Assembly: GCA_963576475.1 (NCBI GenBank)
Contig: OY754982.1
Coordinates: 5,353,201 to 5,417,200, forward strand
Length of the DNA: 64,000 bases
Origin: Molanna angustata
Lineage: Eukaryota > Arthropoda > Insecta > Trichoptera > Molannidae
Direction: 5' to 3'
A model generated the notes under the pieces. It made no database searches, had not been told where the DNA came from, and was given only the letters and a program-made list of their open reading frames with translations. Position 1 is the stretch's first letter. Every line of letters begins with the position of its first letter. Made by a program: the position numbers and the translations under genes. Shown here piece by piece: positions 53,197-64,000 of the stretch.

Positions 53197-54938
53197 TTAA
53201 TGACGTCATTTTTCGGGATGGATACAAACAAACCTCGCGTTTTTCGCAAGTGATATAATTTTACATTTTCATTTAAAAAAATATTAATGAAACTATTTCT
53301 TACAATATTGATATAAACTCCAACAAAGCTTAAATCGACACAGCCACATTCTTAATTCAACACAGCGTAAAATCGATTCATTAATATTACTAAGTATTTT
53401 CATTAATATTCGTTATATGTGAAACTATCCAATTTTTACACAAACAATGATTGACAGGTTTTTATTTTTATATATTTTTTTTAATAATACAGTCTTATGT
53501 GTAGACAGGAGCCTCAACAACAACGTTTATATCAATATATAATTCAAATTTTATTTCACTTTTACAACACTTAGATATACCGCCATAGTCAAAAAAAAAT
53601 TATATAATTGAAATTAAAAAAATCGTGTTCTTTTTGGAACGTTTCTGAATACATCAACAATGAACATAATATATTATCACAAAAAATAACATATAAAAAA
53701 ATTGTACACGCAATATTTTATTTTTATTTAAACCTGACAAACATACACTCAAACATACCTACAAACAAATATTACAACAAATTCAATTTTAACAAAATGT
53801 TTGCGAATATTACATAATTTTTTTAAGCTGCACATTGTTAAACAATTGCTATTAAAAAATAATAATTACTCAAAATTCAGAAGAAGAAATAGAACAAACA
53901 GAGGGAAATGAAGGTTGTGGCATTCGTGGTCAAACTGGACAAAGCAGGAATCAGGTACCGCAAACCTTCGAGGGTCTCTGAAAAGGCATTTTTATATTTT
54001 ATTTTAGTGTGTCTAAAAAATATCAACATACTTTAAAAAACATTATTAATATTACATATCCTTTGAATGAATGAATTTTGGACATAATGTATTTTGGGCA
54101 ATCTGAAAACATTTTGTTTTTCTTCAAAAATAATAGTGCACCTACATAGGGTCACCACTGTGTATTTACATATTCTCATTTTCTTTTCGTTTTTTATGTG
54201 TAAATTACGTAAGCAACTTTGTCTCAATAAAATGTTTATATTATTATTACCTACTTTTACAGCTCGTTTGATTGTTTGAAATTTATTATATTTTATAAAG
54301 TAGGTACTTACCTATTACCTAAAAGATCGTAAAATAAAATCTATGTATGTGACATATTATAAGTACTCCATGGAATCATTAGTATTAGGTACCCCCACAC
54401 AACACATTCTATATCCTGAAAAATGACCTTTAGCTTCTAGTGAAAGCTTTTCTTCTTATTTCTAATCTGTTCTTACATTTATTTCCTCTAATCTTCAGGT
54501 GCACCCTACCTACTACACCTTTTGTATACCTTTGGCCATAAATCATTCAATGCTTCAGGATATAATACAACATAAATAATGTAACTAAGATAATTCCGCT
54601 ATCTAGTCCCCTTTTCCATTTTGAATTTTCACGTAAACCTCACAGGGGTGGGCTTATAATCTGGTGAATGTAACACAGTCAAGATATAATATAAGGTAAA
54701 GACTGTCACAACATTGCATGCCTAATTTATCAATGTTGTATTTTCGCAGTTAATACAATTATGATCACAATTAATGTAGGCTTTTCAATGCCATATCCAA
54801 TATTAAGACTGCTTTTAACAGAAAGTTTGTCTCAATTAATATCTTTTGATGTTCAATATACAAATATAAAAAGAGACTCCTAAAAGTTGAATAACTTCTA
54901 GGATTTTCCATTTATTTTTCTTCATTTTTTTACTTTAA
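53197..54938. other. Unassigned AT-rich DNA
   Basis: Several short frames of low-complexity composition. No gene, RNA or repeat match noticed over this 1.7 kb. Confidence 0.45.
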
Positions 54939-55146
54939 TCGAAAATACAACAGACAACAATAACATCTCACATAATATAGTTCAGCAATGAGGTTCACCA
55001 CCCATTCTGAATTTAGTGCCTTTTTAGGTGAGACGAGACTGGAGGTGTGTGGTGATACACGCATGTGTTTTGCTCCCTTTCCTAATGAAATGCACACCCG
55101 CATACCTGTAGCTGGTTACCCTATATTGTGGGATATGCCGTGTTAG
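54939..55146 (+). repeat. Dispersed repeat family H, copy 5
   Basis: ATCGAAAATACAACAGACAA, CAATAACATCTCACATAATA, GTTCAGCAATGAGGTTCACC, TTTTTAGGTGAGACGAGACT, ATACACGCATGTGTTTTGC and GTGGGATATGCCGTGTTAG in order; the most complete copy of the family. Confidence 0.75.
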
Positions 55147-56077
55147 GCTGGGTTGTTTCAACAAAAGTATCGGTAACAGTATAATTAAAATACTTTAAAA
55201 AATGAGTCGTTTGACGGCATTAGATTTCAATGAAACAACCAAAAGTATTGCACAATTTTACGACTGTTACTTTATTTTTTGTTCGAAAAACACAGCCTTA
55301 GTATGTGTGTTTTATTTTGTAATTTTATTATTTATTGGTTTCGTTTTTTTTTCTATGTACTTATTGTATGTATATATAATACGTGGTTCATAAATCTATA
55401 ATTATATAAAAACCCATTTAGGGCGTTTAAAATAATTACATAAATATCATAGCTCAAACATGTCTTATCATGACAAAGACTTCTAACAATTAGGTAAATT
55501 GTATTTGAAATAAAAACAAAAAGTCAATCAGCTCGGGAGAATAAAATGATTGTAATCTGTTTTAATTAAGTAATTTTATTCTATTTTTCATACGATTGCT
55601 TGGGATCTTTTTAATTGACAAAAAGGAGGCGGGAACATTTCGAACTATCGAATAAGACTGAAGATGTAAGACTTAGAATGCCCATCACTAGTCAATTCTT
55701 CTCTTAGATCCCTATTTCTATTGGGTATTATTTATCTCTTGAATTTTCTTTTGTTGACTGCTATCATAGAGAAATGCAGACCAACCGATATGAATATATT
55801 GTAAAAGTTCAATCCCTGTGGTTGAAAGAATTAAAAATGATCCTTCATAATAAATTCAACATTCATTAGATATGTCATGTAAAAAATCCTTGATCTATTA
55901 TTATAATATTCAATATGATACAATCTTATAAAAAAGTTATAATGTCAAGTAAAAATCTTTATGACCACACGGTGTGACTTTAGAAGTAGATAGGTACCTA
56001 TTTATTTATTTTTATTCGGAAACAAATTGTTTGTTTTTTGATAATATTTTCTTACGACTGTTAAACTGTTGCATAAT
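55147..56077. other. Unassigned AT-rich DNA
   Basis: Contains a 63-codon frame at 55,202-55,393 with a hydrophobic C-terminal half, which could be read as one membrane span but lacks any supporting evidence. No repeat match. Confidence 0.4.
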
Positions 56078-57062
56078 CCAACTGTCGATTTGTTCAGGAG
56101 AACTTTGTTCTCTAAACATATCGACAATGTTTCAAGCCAGAATACGCGAGAATTGTATGGAGAGGTCTACTTTTTTCACGGCTTTTCCAACTTTGAAGTC
56201 AAAAAACACCAACTTAGAGGCTTCGCAGCATATATGTTCCATACACGGATTTACTCAGAATTCGGAGTAGAACATTTCGTGTGTCTGTGTATGTGTGTGT
56301 GTGTGTGTGTGTCCCTTATAACTTTTGATCCGCTCAATTTACAGAGCCCAAAATTTCAGAATATATAAACAGTTATAGGCTTACAAAACTTTTATACTCA
56401 GAATTTCGAATTTTTGTTTGAGTCAGGGGTTATCAACTTTTGAATTTTTACTTTATTTTTCCATATATCTCAGAAACCATAAAAGTTAGAACGCTGAAAA
56501 TTGGTAAAAATATAGACAAATACAAAATCTCAAATTAGCTTATTCAAAAAAATTCCAAGGTTTCTCAAACATTTTTTATTAAGAAAAATATTTTTTTTAT
56601 GATAAATTTATGAGTTTAACTGCCTATATTTCCAAAACTTATACAATTATCGAAAAAAGCCGAAACACCCCAACTAGATAATTTAATTTTCTATAAAAAA
56701 TATTAACATTGTAGCAGAAGATCTCAATTTTTTTAAAAATTGAATTTAGTGACGACATCGCTTCATACATTTTGTATGGCAGTCGCCTATACACAATATG
56801 TAAGAAGACTTAATAGTTTGATACTTCATCTCCAAACATACATACCATCATGCTATTTTCATATTCTGGGTAGGAAAAAAGGAACTTCATCCATACTATC
56901 CTATCTTGACATACATACCTACATAATATATGTTGTATAGAAAACAAAATATCTGAAAATATTCAATAATTTGTATTTATGGGTTTATAGTTTGGTACAT
57001 ATTCTTCAACTATACATACTATCGCTATCGACAGTTGGATCTCATGTGTTACATGCAACTAG
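56078..57062 (+). mobile_element. Helentron-like family F, copy 4
   Basis: The only near-full copy in this orientation: it starts CCAACTGTCGATTTGTTCAG preceded by T, and ends GTGTTACATGCAACTAG followed by T. The CA tract is short (GT on this strand, about 56,278-56,312). It shares GTATCAAACTATT-type variants with copy 1 instead of the GTAACAAACTATT variant of the cluster. Confidence 0.85.
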
Positions 57063-57748
57063 TCTTACTCCATTTCGCTCGTTCTATATGGGTAATCGCT
57101 ATTTTATTCTATTGTGTTTTCCGACTATCCGCTCGTCTGCGAGAGGTTTGTGAAGCGCGAATTTATTTGTAACGAAAAAACATCGATACATCAATAATAA
57201 AACTTTGTTACAACAGGAAACATATATAAAATCTTAAATTCGCATTAAATTTTTAATTATGGTAAAGAAAATATTTTATACCGCCATCTATTTAATTATG
57301 TCATAACTATTTTATAAATCAACTGTTTTAATATGATAAACCAATTTTAGTGTTAATAAAAATCAACAGATGTCAGTTAAAAAATATTATTTTAAATTTT
57401 ATTAACTATTATAAACTTATCTATGCAATATGCTTAATTTATATATAAAATCACTAGTGAGTACTCGACATGCATATGTCGAGTGCCTTTTCACAAGGAT
57501 ACATTCATTCTTTTCAAAAAAATATACTTACTATACAAGCTCAGAGAAGTGTTAAAAATGGTTATTAATAAAATACTAGTCTGTTCATTGCTTCTTCGAT
57601 TTACATTAATTTGCTGGTGGTTTTGTGAGCGTCTTATTTCGTTGGGAAGGAAAAGCTGATTAGTCTCCATAAACATGCCATACATAACCAGTAGTTATGG
57701 ACAAATAGCATAAAAAGTATGATAAGGTAAGTCATAATAAATCTATAA
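57063..57748. other. Unassigned DNA with a palindrome
   Basis: 57,463-57,484 is a perfect 9-bp stem, ACTCGACAT-GCAT-ATGTCGAGT. Otherwise nothing recognised. Confidence 0.45.
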
Positions 57749-58787
57749 CTAGTTGCATGTAACACATGAGATCCAACTGTCGATAGCGATAGTATGTATA
57801 GTTGAAGAATATGTACCAAACTATAAACCCATAGATACAAATTATTGAATATTTTCAGATATTTTGTTTTCTATACAACATATGTAGGTATGTATGTCAA
57901 GATAGGATAGTATGGAAGAAGATCCTTTTTCCTACCCAGAATATGCAAATTGCATGATGGTATGTATGTATGTTTGGAGATGAAGTAACAAACTATTAAG
58001 TCTTCTTACATATTGTGTATAGGCGACTGCCATACAAAATATATGAAGCGATGTCGTCACTAAATTCAATTTTTAAAAAAATTGTTAAAAAAAAATTGAG
58101 ATCTTCTACTACAATGTTAATATTTTTTATAGAAAATTAAATTATCTAGTTGGGGTGTTTCGGCTTTTTTCGATAATTGTAAAAGTTTTGGAAATATAGG
58201 CAGTTAAACTCATAAATTTATCATAAAAAAAATATTTTTCTTAATAAAAAATGTTTGAGAAACCCTGGAATTTTTTTGAAAAAACTAATTTGAGATTTTG
58301 TATTTGTCTATGTTTGTACCAATTTTCAGCGTTCTACCGTTTATGGTTTCTGAGATATATGGAAAAATAAAATAAAAATTCAAAAGTTGATAACCCCTGA
58401 CTGAAACAAAAATTCAAAATTCCGAGTATAAAAGTTTTGTAGGCCTGTAACTGTTTATATATTCTGAAATTTTAGGCTCTGTAAATTGAGCGGATCAAAA
58501 GTTATAAGGGGGGGACGGACACACAGACACACACACACACACAGACACACAGACACACACACAGACACACACACACACAGACACACGAAATGTTCTACTC
58601 CGAATTCTGAGTAAATCCGTGTATGGAACATATATGCTGCGAAGCCTCTAAGTTGGTGTTTTTTGACTTCAAAGTTGGAAAATCCATGAAAAAAGTAGAC
58701 CTCTCCATACAATTCTCGCGTATTCTGGCTTGATACATTGTCGATATGTTAAGAGAACAAAGTTCTCCTGAACAAATCGACAGTTGG
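57749..58787 (-). mobile_element. Helentron-like family F, copy 5
   Basis: Full-length, A-CTAGTTGCATG...ATCGACAGTTGG-A on the plus strand. First of the clustered copies. It carries the GTAACAAACTATT variant shared by copies 6, 8 and 9. Confidence 0.88.
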
Positions 58788-58793
58788 ATAATA

Positions 58794-59830
58794 CTAGTTG
58801 CATGTAACACATGAGATCCAACTGTCGATAGCGATAGTATGTATAGTTGAAGAATATGTACCAAACTATAAACCCATAGATACAAATTATTGAATATTTT
58901 CAGATATTTTGTTTTCTATACAACATATGTAGGTATGTATGTCAAGATAGGATAGTATGGAAGAAGATCCTTTTTCCTACCCAGAATATGCAAATTGCAT
59001 GATGGTATGTATGTATGTTTGGAGATGAAGTAACAAACTATTAAGTCTTCTTACATATTGTGTATAGGCGACTGCCATACAAAATGTATGAAGCGATGTC
59101 GTCACTAAATTCAATTTTTAAAAAAAATTTTAAAAAAAAATTGAGATCTTCTACTACAATGTTAATATTTTTTATAGAAAATTAAATTATCTAGTTGGGG
59201 TGTTTCGGCTTTTTTCGATAATTGTAAAAGTTTTGGAAATATAGGCAGTTAAACTCATAAATTTATCATAAAAAAAATATTTTTCTTAATAAAAAATGTT
59301 TGAGAAACCCTGGAATTTTTTTGAAAAAAATAATTTGAGATTTTGTATTTGTCTATGTTTGTACCAATTTTCAGCGTTCTACCGTTTATGGTTTCTGAGA
59401 TATATGGAAAAATAAAATAAAAATTCAAAAGTTGATAACCCCTGACTGAAACAAAAATTCAAAATTCCGAGTATAAAAGTTTTGTAGGCCTGTAACTGTT
59501 TATATATTCTGAAATTTTAGGCTCTGTAAATTGAGCGGATCAAAAGTTATAAGGGGGGGACGGACACACAGACACACACACACACAGACCCACAGACACA
59601 CACACAGACACACACACACACAGACACACGAAATGTTCTACTCCGAATTCTGAGTAAATCCGTGTATGGAACATATATGCTGCGAAGCCTCTAAGTTGGT
59701 GTTTTTTGACTTCAAAGTTGGAAAAGCCATGAAAAAAGTAGACCTCTCCATACAATTCTCGCGTATTCTGGCTTGATACATTGTCGATATGTTAAGAGAA
59801 CAAAGTTCTCCTGAACAAATCGACAGTTGG
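58794..59830 (-). mobile_element. Helentron-like family F, copy 6
   Basis: Starts only 6 bp (ATAATA) after copy 5, in the same orientation and nearly identical to it over 1 kb. Differs by few substitutions, including a CAGACCCACAG change in the CA tract. Confidence 0.88.
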
Positions 59831-59943
59831 ATAATGAATAGGAGCAAAATAGAAAACACACATTTCATTGAAAAATATCTATTAATAATACAAAAACATT
59901 ACATGAATATTCAAATACATCCACATGAAACAAATCTTTTATG

Positions 59944-60036
59944 ACTAGTTGCATGTAACACATGAGATCCAACTGTCGATAGCGATAGTATGTATAGTTG
60001 AAGATTATGTACCAAACTATAAACCCATAGATACAT
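59944..60036 (-). mobile_element. Helentron-like family F, copy 7 (93-bp terminal piece)
   Basis: Holds only the CTAG-end 93 bp (through AAACCCATAGATACAT), immediately followed by full copy 8. In element orientation this is an isolated 3' end with the subterminal repeat and hairpin. Confidence 0.85.
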
Positions 60037-60040
60037 ATTA

Positions 60041-61089
60041 CTAGTTGCATGTAACACATGAGATCCAACTGTCGATAGCGATAGTATGTATAGTTGAAGA
60101 ATATGTACCAAACTATAAACCCATAGATACAAATTATTGAATATTTTCAGATATTTTGTTTTCTATACAACATATGTAGGTATGTATGTCAAGATAGGAT
60201 AGTATGGAAGAAGATCCTTTTTCCTACCCAGAATATGCAAATTGCATGATGGTATGTATGTATGTTTGGAGATGAAGTAACAAACTATTAAGTCTTCTTA
60301 CATATTGTGTATAGGCGACTGCCATACAAAATGTATGAAGCGATGTCGTCACTAAATTCAATTTTTAAAAAAATTGTTAAAAAAAAATTGAGATCTTCTA
60401 CTACAATGTTAATATTTTTTATAGAAAATTAAATTATCTAGTTGGGGTGTTTCGGCTTTTTTCGATAATTGTAAAAGTTTTGGAAATATAGGCAGTTAAA
60501 CTCATAAATTTATCATAAAAAAAATATTTTTCTTAATAAAAAATGTTTGAGAAACCCTGGAATTTTTTTGAAAAAATTAATTTGAGATTTTGTATTTGTC
60601 TATGTTTGTACCAATTTTCAGCGTTCTACCGTTTATGGTTTCTGAGATATATGGAAAAATAAAATAAAAATTCAAAAGTTGATAACCCCTGACTGAAACA
60701 AAAATTCAAAATTCCGAGTATAAAAGTTTTGTAGGCCTGTAACTGTTTATATATTCTGAAATTTTAGGCTCTGTAAATTGAGCGGATCAAAAGTTATAAG
60801 GGGGGGACGGACACACAGACACACACACACACAGACACACACACAGACACACAGACACACACACAGACACACACACACACAGACACACGAAATGTTCTAC
60901 TCCGAATTCTGAGTAAATCCGTGTATGGAACATATATGCTGCGAAGCCTCTAAGTTGGTGTTTTTTGACTTCAAAGTTGGAAAATCCATGAAAAAAGTAG
61001 ACCTCTCCATACAATTCTCGCGTATTCTGGCTTGATACATTGTCGATATGTTAAGAGAACAAAGTTCTCCTGAACAAATCGACAGTTGG
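60041..61089 (-). mobile_element. Helentron-like family F, copy 8
   Basis: Full-length copy with intact 12-bp inverted repeats, nearly identical to copies 5, 6 and 9. The CA tract is 10-12 bp longer than in copies 5 and 6, a length shared with copy 9. Confidence 0.88.
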
Positions 61090-61164
61090 AATATTACAAA
61101 TCACAAACCACATCTAATGGACACAGAAGACAATAGGAAATAATGTAAAATATCATTAATAGAA

Positions 61165-62213
61165 CTAGTTGCATGTAACACATGAGATCCAACTGTCGAT
61201 AGCGATAGTATGTATAGTTGAAGAATATGTACCAAACTATAAACCCATAGATACAAATTATTGAATATTTTCAGATATTTTGTTTTCTATACAACATATG
61301 TAGGTATGTATGTCAAGATAGGATAGTATGGAAGAAGATCCTTTATCCTACCCAGAATATGCAAATTGCATGATGGTATGTATGTATGTTTGGAGATGAA
61401 GTAACAAACTATTAAGTCTTCTTACATATTGTGTATAGGCGACTGCCATACAAAATGTATGAAGCGATGTCGTCACTAAATTCAATTTTTAAAAAAATTG
61501 TTAAAAAAAAATTGAGATCTTCTTCTACAATGTTAATATTTTTTATAGAAAATTAAATTATCTAGTTGGGGTGTTTCGGCTTTTTTCGATAATTGTAAAA
61601 GTTTTGGAAATATAGGCAGTTAAACTCATAAATTTATCATAAAAAAAATATTTTTCTTAATAAAAAATGTTTGAGAAACCCTGGAATTTTTTTGAAAAAA
61701 CTAATTTGAGATTTTGTATTTGTCTATGTTTGTACCAATTTTCAGCGTTCTACCGTTTATGGTTTCTGAAATATATGGAAAAATAAAATAAAAATTCAAA
61801 AGTTGATAACCCCTGACTGAAACAAAAATTCAAAATTCCGAGTATAAAAGTTTTGTAGGCCTGTAACTGTTTATATATTCTGAAATTTTAGGCTCTGTAA
61901 ATTGAGCGGATCAAAAGTTATAAGGGGGGGACGGACACACAGACACACACACACACAGACACACACACAGACACACAGACACACACACAGACGCACACAC
62001 ACACAGACACACGAAATGTTCTACTCCGAATTCTGAGTAAATCCGTGTATGGAACATATATGCTGCGAAGCCTCTAAGTTGGTGTTTTTTGACTTCAAAG
62101 TTGGAAAATCCATGAAAAAAGTAGACCTCTCCATACAATTCTCGCGTATTCTGGCTTGATACATTGTCGATATGTTAAGAGAACAAAGTTCTCCTGAACA
62201 AATCGACAGTTGG
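61165..62213 (-). mobile_element. Helentron-like family F, copy 9
   Basis: Full-length, same orientation as copies 5-8; the same 1,049-bp length as copy 8. It ends exactly where a LINE tail sequence (GTGCACACATTGAGATGG) begins 7-8 bp later. Confidence 0.88.
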
Positions 62214-62214
62214 A

Positions 62215-62705
62215 ATGATAGTGCACACATTGAGATGGTTTAGCCACATGTGAAAAACGATAAACAAAGAAAACATTAAAAACTGTAAGGAATGTAATAA
62301 GTAACCGGCGTCTTCTAAGAAAAGGAAGAAAAAACAAAGTGAAAGAAATATCCTGAGGGAGGAACGTAACAAGTTTGAACTAGCATTAGAAGATGAATGA
62401 ACAGAATGAATAGGAATAGTTGTTTATCAAGATAAAAAAATGTAACATTTGGTTCACTTTAGCGGTTGGGACATGTCAGCCGGATGAATGATGATCGCAT
62501 CCCCAAAAAGGTTCTTAATACCAATCCAGAGTTCTTAATATCAAGTAGAGGCAGGCCCAAGCTGAGATGACTGGATGACACAGAGAACATCATAAGGGCG
62601 ATCGGAATAGCAAACTGGAGGAGTGTGGTGAAGGACAGGGGCAGTTGGAGAAGGATTCTAGAGGAGACTAAGGGCCCACATACAGCTATCACGCCAATGA
62701 TGATG
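62215..62705 (+). pseudogene. LINE C-terminal fragments
   Basis: 62,221-62,252 gives VHTLRWFSHM, like LRWFGHMERM of the 27-kb LINE. After broken sequence, 62,461-62,580 gives RLGHVSRMNDDRIPKKVLNT and SSRGRPKLR, then TGA where a Trp codon is expected, then LDD. The end has ATGATGATGATGG, a simple-repeat tail. Two different LINE ends may be joined here. No catalytic motifs. Confidence 0.72.
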
Positions 62706-62959
62706 ATGGTTCATTTTGCTAATACCTTGACAGACATGGTGTGATCAATAGTGACTTCAATTTATATTTAACCGGATGATATTTCTTATTTGCATCTTAT
62801 GCAATTTTGCGATCTATTCCTAATAAATTAGGAGGGGTAATTGCATTATTTATATCATGACACTTAATTAAGTTAATCTTTATTAATTAAATTGATTGCA
62901 TCTAATAATGCTGCTCGAAAATTCCACCTGTTCTTCTCCAATAACCTGAAAAGAGAAAA

Positions 62960-63290
62960 AAATTCAGATCAAAATTCACATATTTCTCTAAAATGTAAGA
63001 TGTATGCAAGAATTATTGATGATAAAATACCCAAGAAAACGCAATGCAAGATATGGGATGATCGAGGTGCGTTTGTAGGGGGCAGAGGATGTATCAATCA
63101 AATTTTCTCTTAACGCATGGCTACAGAAAAGGTTCTGCATAAAACAAAAAACTTTTCTGTGCGTTCATAAATCTAGAAAAGGCATATGATAAAGTGGATA
63201 TCTTGGCAATATATGGAGTGAAGAGCAAACTAATATTTGCTATAAAAAATACTAAAAAATGTTTCTTTTATTTAAAAAAAAATAGGCATG
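62960..63290 (+). pseudogene. LINE reverse transcriptase core fragment
   Basis: One frame ends GAFVGGRGCINQIFS (residues of the RT finger region, 'GF..GRGC.DQIF' in the family). After a frameshift, 63,158-63,199 reads CAFINLEKAYDKVD, motif A of the polymerase with its first catalytic Asp changed to Asn (F-I-N in place of F-x-D). ILAIYGVKSKLIFAIKN follows, then stops. It is of the same type as the 27-kb remnant but from an earlier part of ORF2. Confidence 0.78.
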
Positions 63291-63517
63291 TATATGATTA
63301 AAACAAACAATATTTACTACATTTTCAACTACGAAGATGATACTATCATTTTTGATCTTGAAAATGTTAACAATAAATTATTACTGTTCACTAAAATAAA
63401 TGTTATAACTTAAATATTAGAAAATGTACCTAATAACATTAATATTATATGGATGTTACGTAATTTAATATTATATGCATATATTTATATATATTCTAGT
63501 TTGTAAACTAGTATATC

Positions 63518-63822
63518 AACTACAGTTATGAAAAAAATATATATAATTATAAGTTCTACTTAATTTTTTTGCAAACGCGACTCCGGTTCACCTGTATTGC
63601 TCAATGCTGAACATCGTCAGAATGGTGAATAATAGTGATGAAGACCATCCATATATACATTCAAAGTGAGGACACCAATAATAGAGAAGGAAGGGACAAT
63701 ACCAATAAAAACAGAATACCCAAAAGACATTAAGGTAAATATGATGTAGGTAAAATAAAAAATATAAATGAAGTAAAGGAATGAATATAATAAAAATTGT
63801 ATTGAAAAAAAAAAAACTACTG
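63518..63822 (+). mobile_element. Inverted-repeat element family G, copy 2 (right end missing)
   Basis: Starts AACTACAGTTATGAAAAAAA and follows copy 1 through TTCTACTTAATTTTTTTGC, CAAACGCGACTCC, AACATCGTCAGAATGGTGAA, GTGATGAAGACCATC, AAAAGACATTAAGGTAAATA and TGAAGTAAAGGAATGAATAT. The right terminal repeat is not present; family H sequence follows. Confidence 0.75.
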
Positions 63823-63880
63823 TCGCTGGTTACCACACATAGTGGGATATGCCGTGATGGTATGAATGAATTAATGTATA
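63823..63880 (+). repeat. Dispersed repeat family H, copy 6 (3' end only)
   Basis: TGTCGCTGGTTACCACACAT, then GTGGGATATGCCGTGATGG, matching the last part of copies 2, 4 and 5. Confidence 0.65.
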
Positions 63881-64000
63881 TCAATCAATATGGGTATTTG
63901 GGTATTTGTATTAAGTGTGGATATTGATATTTAGCTAAGGGCAGCCCTAAGCCAATTTCATCGTTTAATCATAAGAAAAAAATAGTAATTTATAAATAGA

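Noticed and set aside
58455..58712. Conserved 65-85-codon frame (MYGEVYFFHGF...) in family F copies
   Set aside because: Identical in several copies because the copies are young; it runs into the CA tract, resembles no known domain, and Helentron-like non-autonomous elements do not need it. It would be worth revisiting only if the frame is kept in diverged copies.

Overview
This window looks like eukaryotic, intergenic, repeat-dense insect DNA, most likely from a moth or butterfly (Lepidoptera). The reasons are strong AT-richness, many tRNA-derived SINEs, several different LINE fragments, non-autonomous Helitron-like and inverted-repeat DNA elements, and two short 3' tails that I recall as widespread in lepidopteran genomes (the SINE at 39.1-39.4 kb and the LINE-type tails at 24.5-24.9 kb). 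I see no convincing host protein-coding gene, no rRNA, no CRISPR array and no stand-alone tRNA gene. The order assignment is inference; the repeat structure is read directly.

Layout. 0-9.4 kb: AT-rich DNA with a hAT-like non-autonomous transposon flanked by perfect 8-bp target duplications (2,511-3,658), decayed LINE ends, an AT-rich minisatellite split by a LINE 3'-end insertion, and a SINE. 9.9-15.2 kb: a tandem array of about 53 copies of a 100-bp monomer with 900-bp higher-order periodicity, abutting a LINE 3' end. 15.4-30 kb: SINEs, inverted-repeat elements, minisatellites, LINE fragments and the first Helitron-like copies. 30.1-31.9 kb: a Ty3/gypsy remnant in which Gag is fused in frame to the RNase H region, next to a possible LTR. 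32-37 kb: further inverted-repeat elements, including one with perfect 186-bp arms, and a LINE whose 3' tail resembles the tail of one SINE family. 37.5-39.0 kb: a 26-bp satellite of about 57 copies. 39-45 kb: LINE 3' ends, two of them next to or amplified into minisatellites. 45.1-48.7 kb: the only near-complete autonomous-type element, a minus-strand LINE with one 1,164-codon endonuclease/reverse-transcriptase frame and an 85-nt poly(A) tail. 48.8-62.2 kb: more LINE fragments and a cluster of Helitron/Helentron-like copies. 62.2-64 kb: LINE fragments and a partial inverted-repeat element.

How the parts relate. Nothing here forms a metabolic or signalling pathway; the window records layered transposition. 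LINEs supply 3' tails resembling those of the SINEs, minisatellites have grown inside or beside LINE ends, and one nested insertion (family C inside a SINE) can be read directly. The most informative items are the Helentron-like family with constant termini and a consistent TT target, the 100-bp satellite with its 900-bp higher-order repeat, and the perfect 186-bp inverted repeat.
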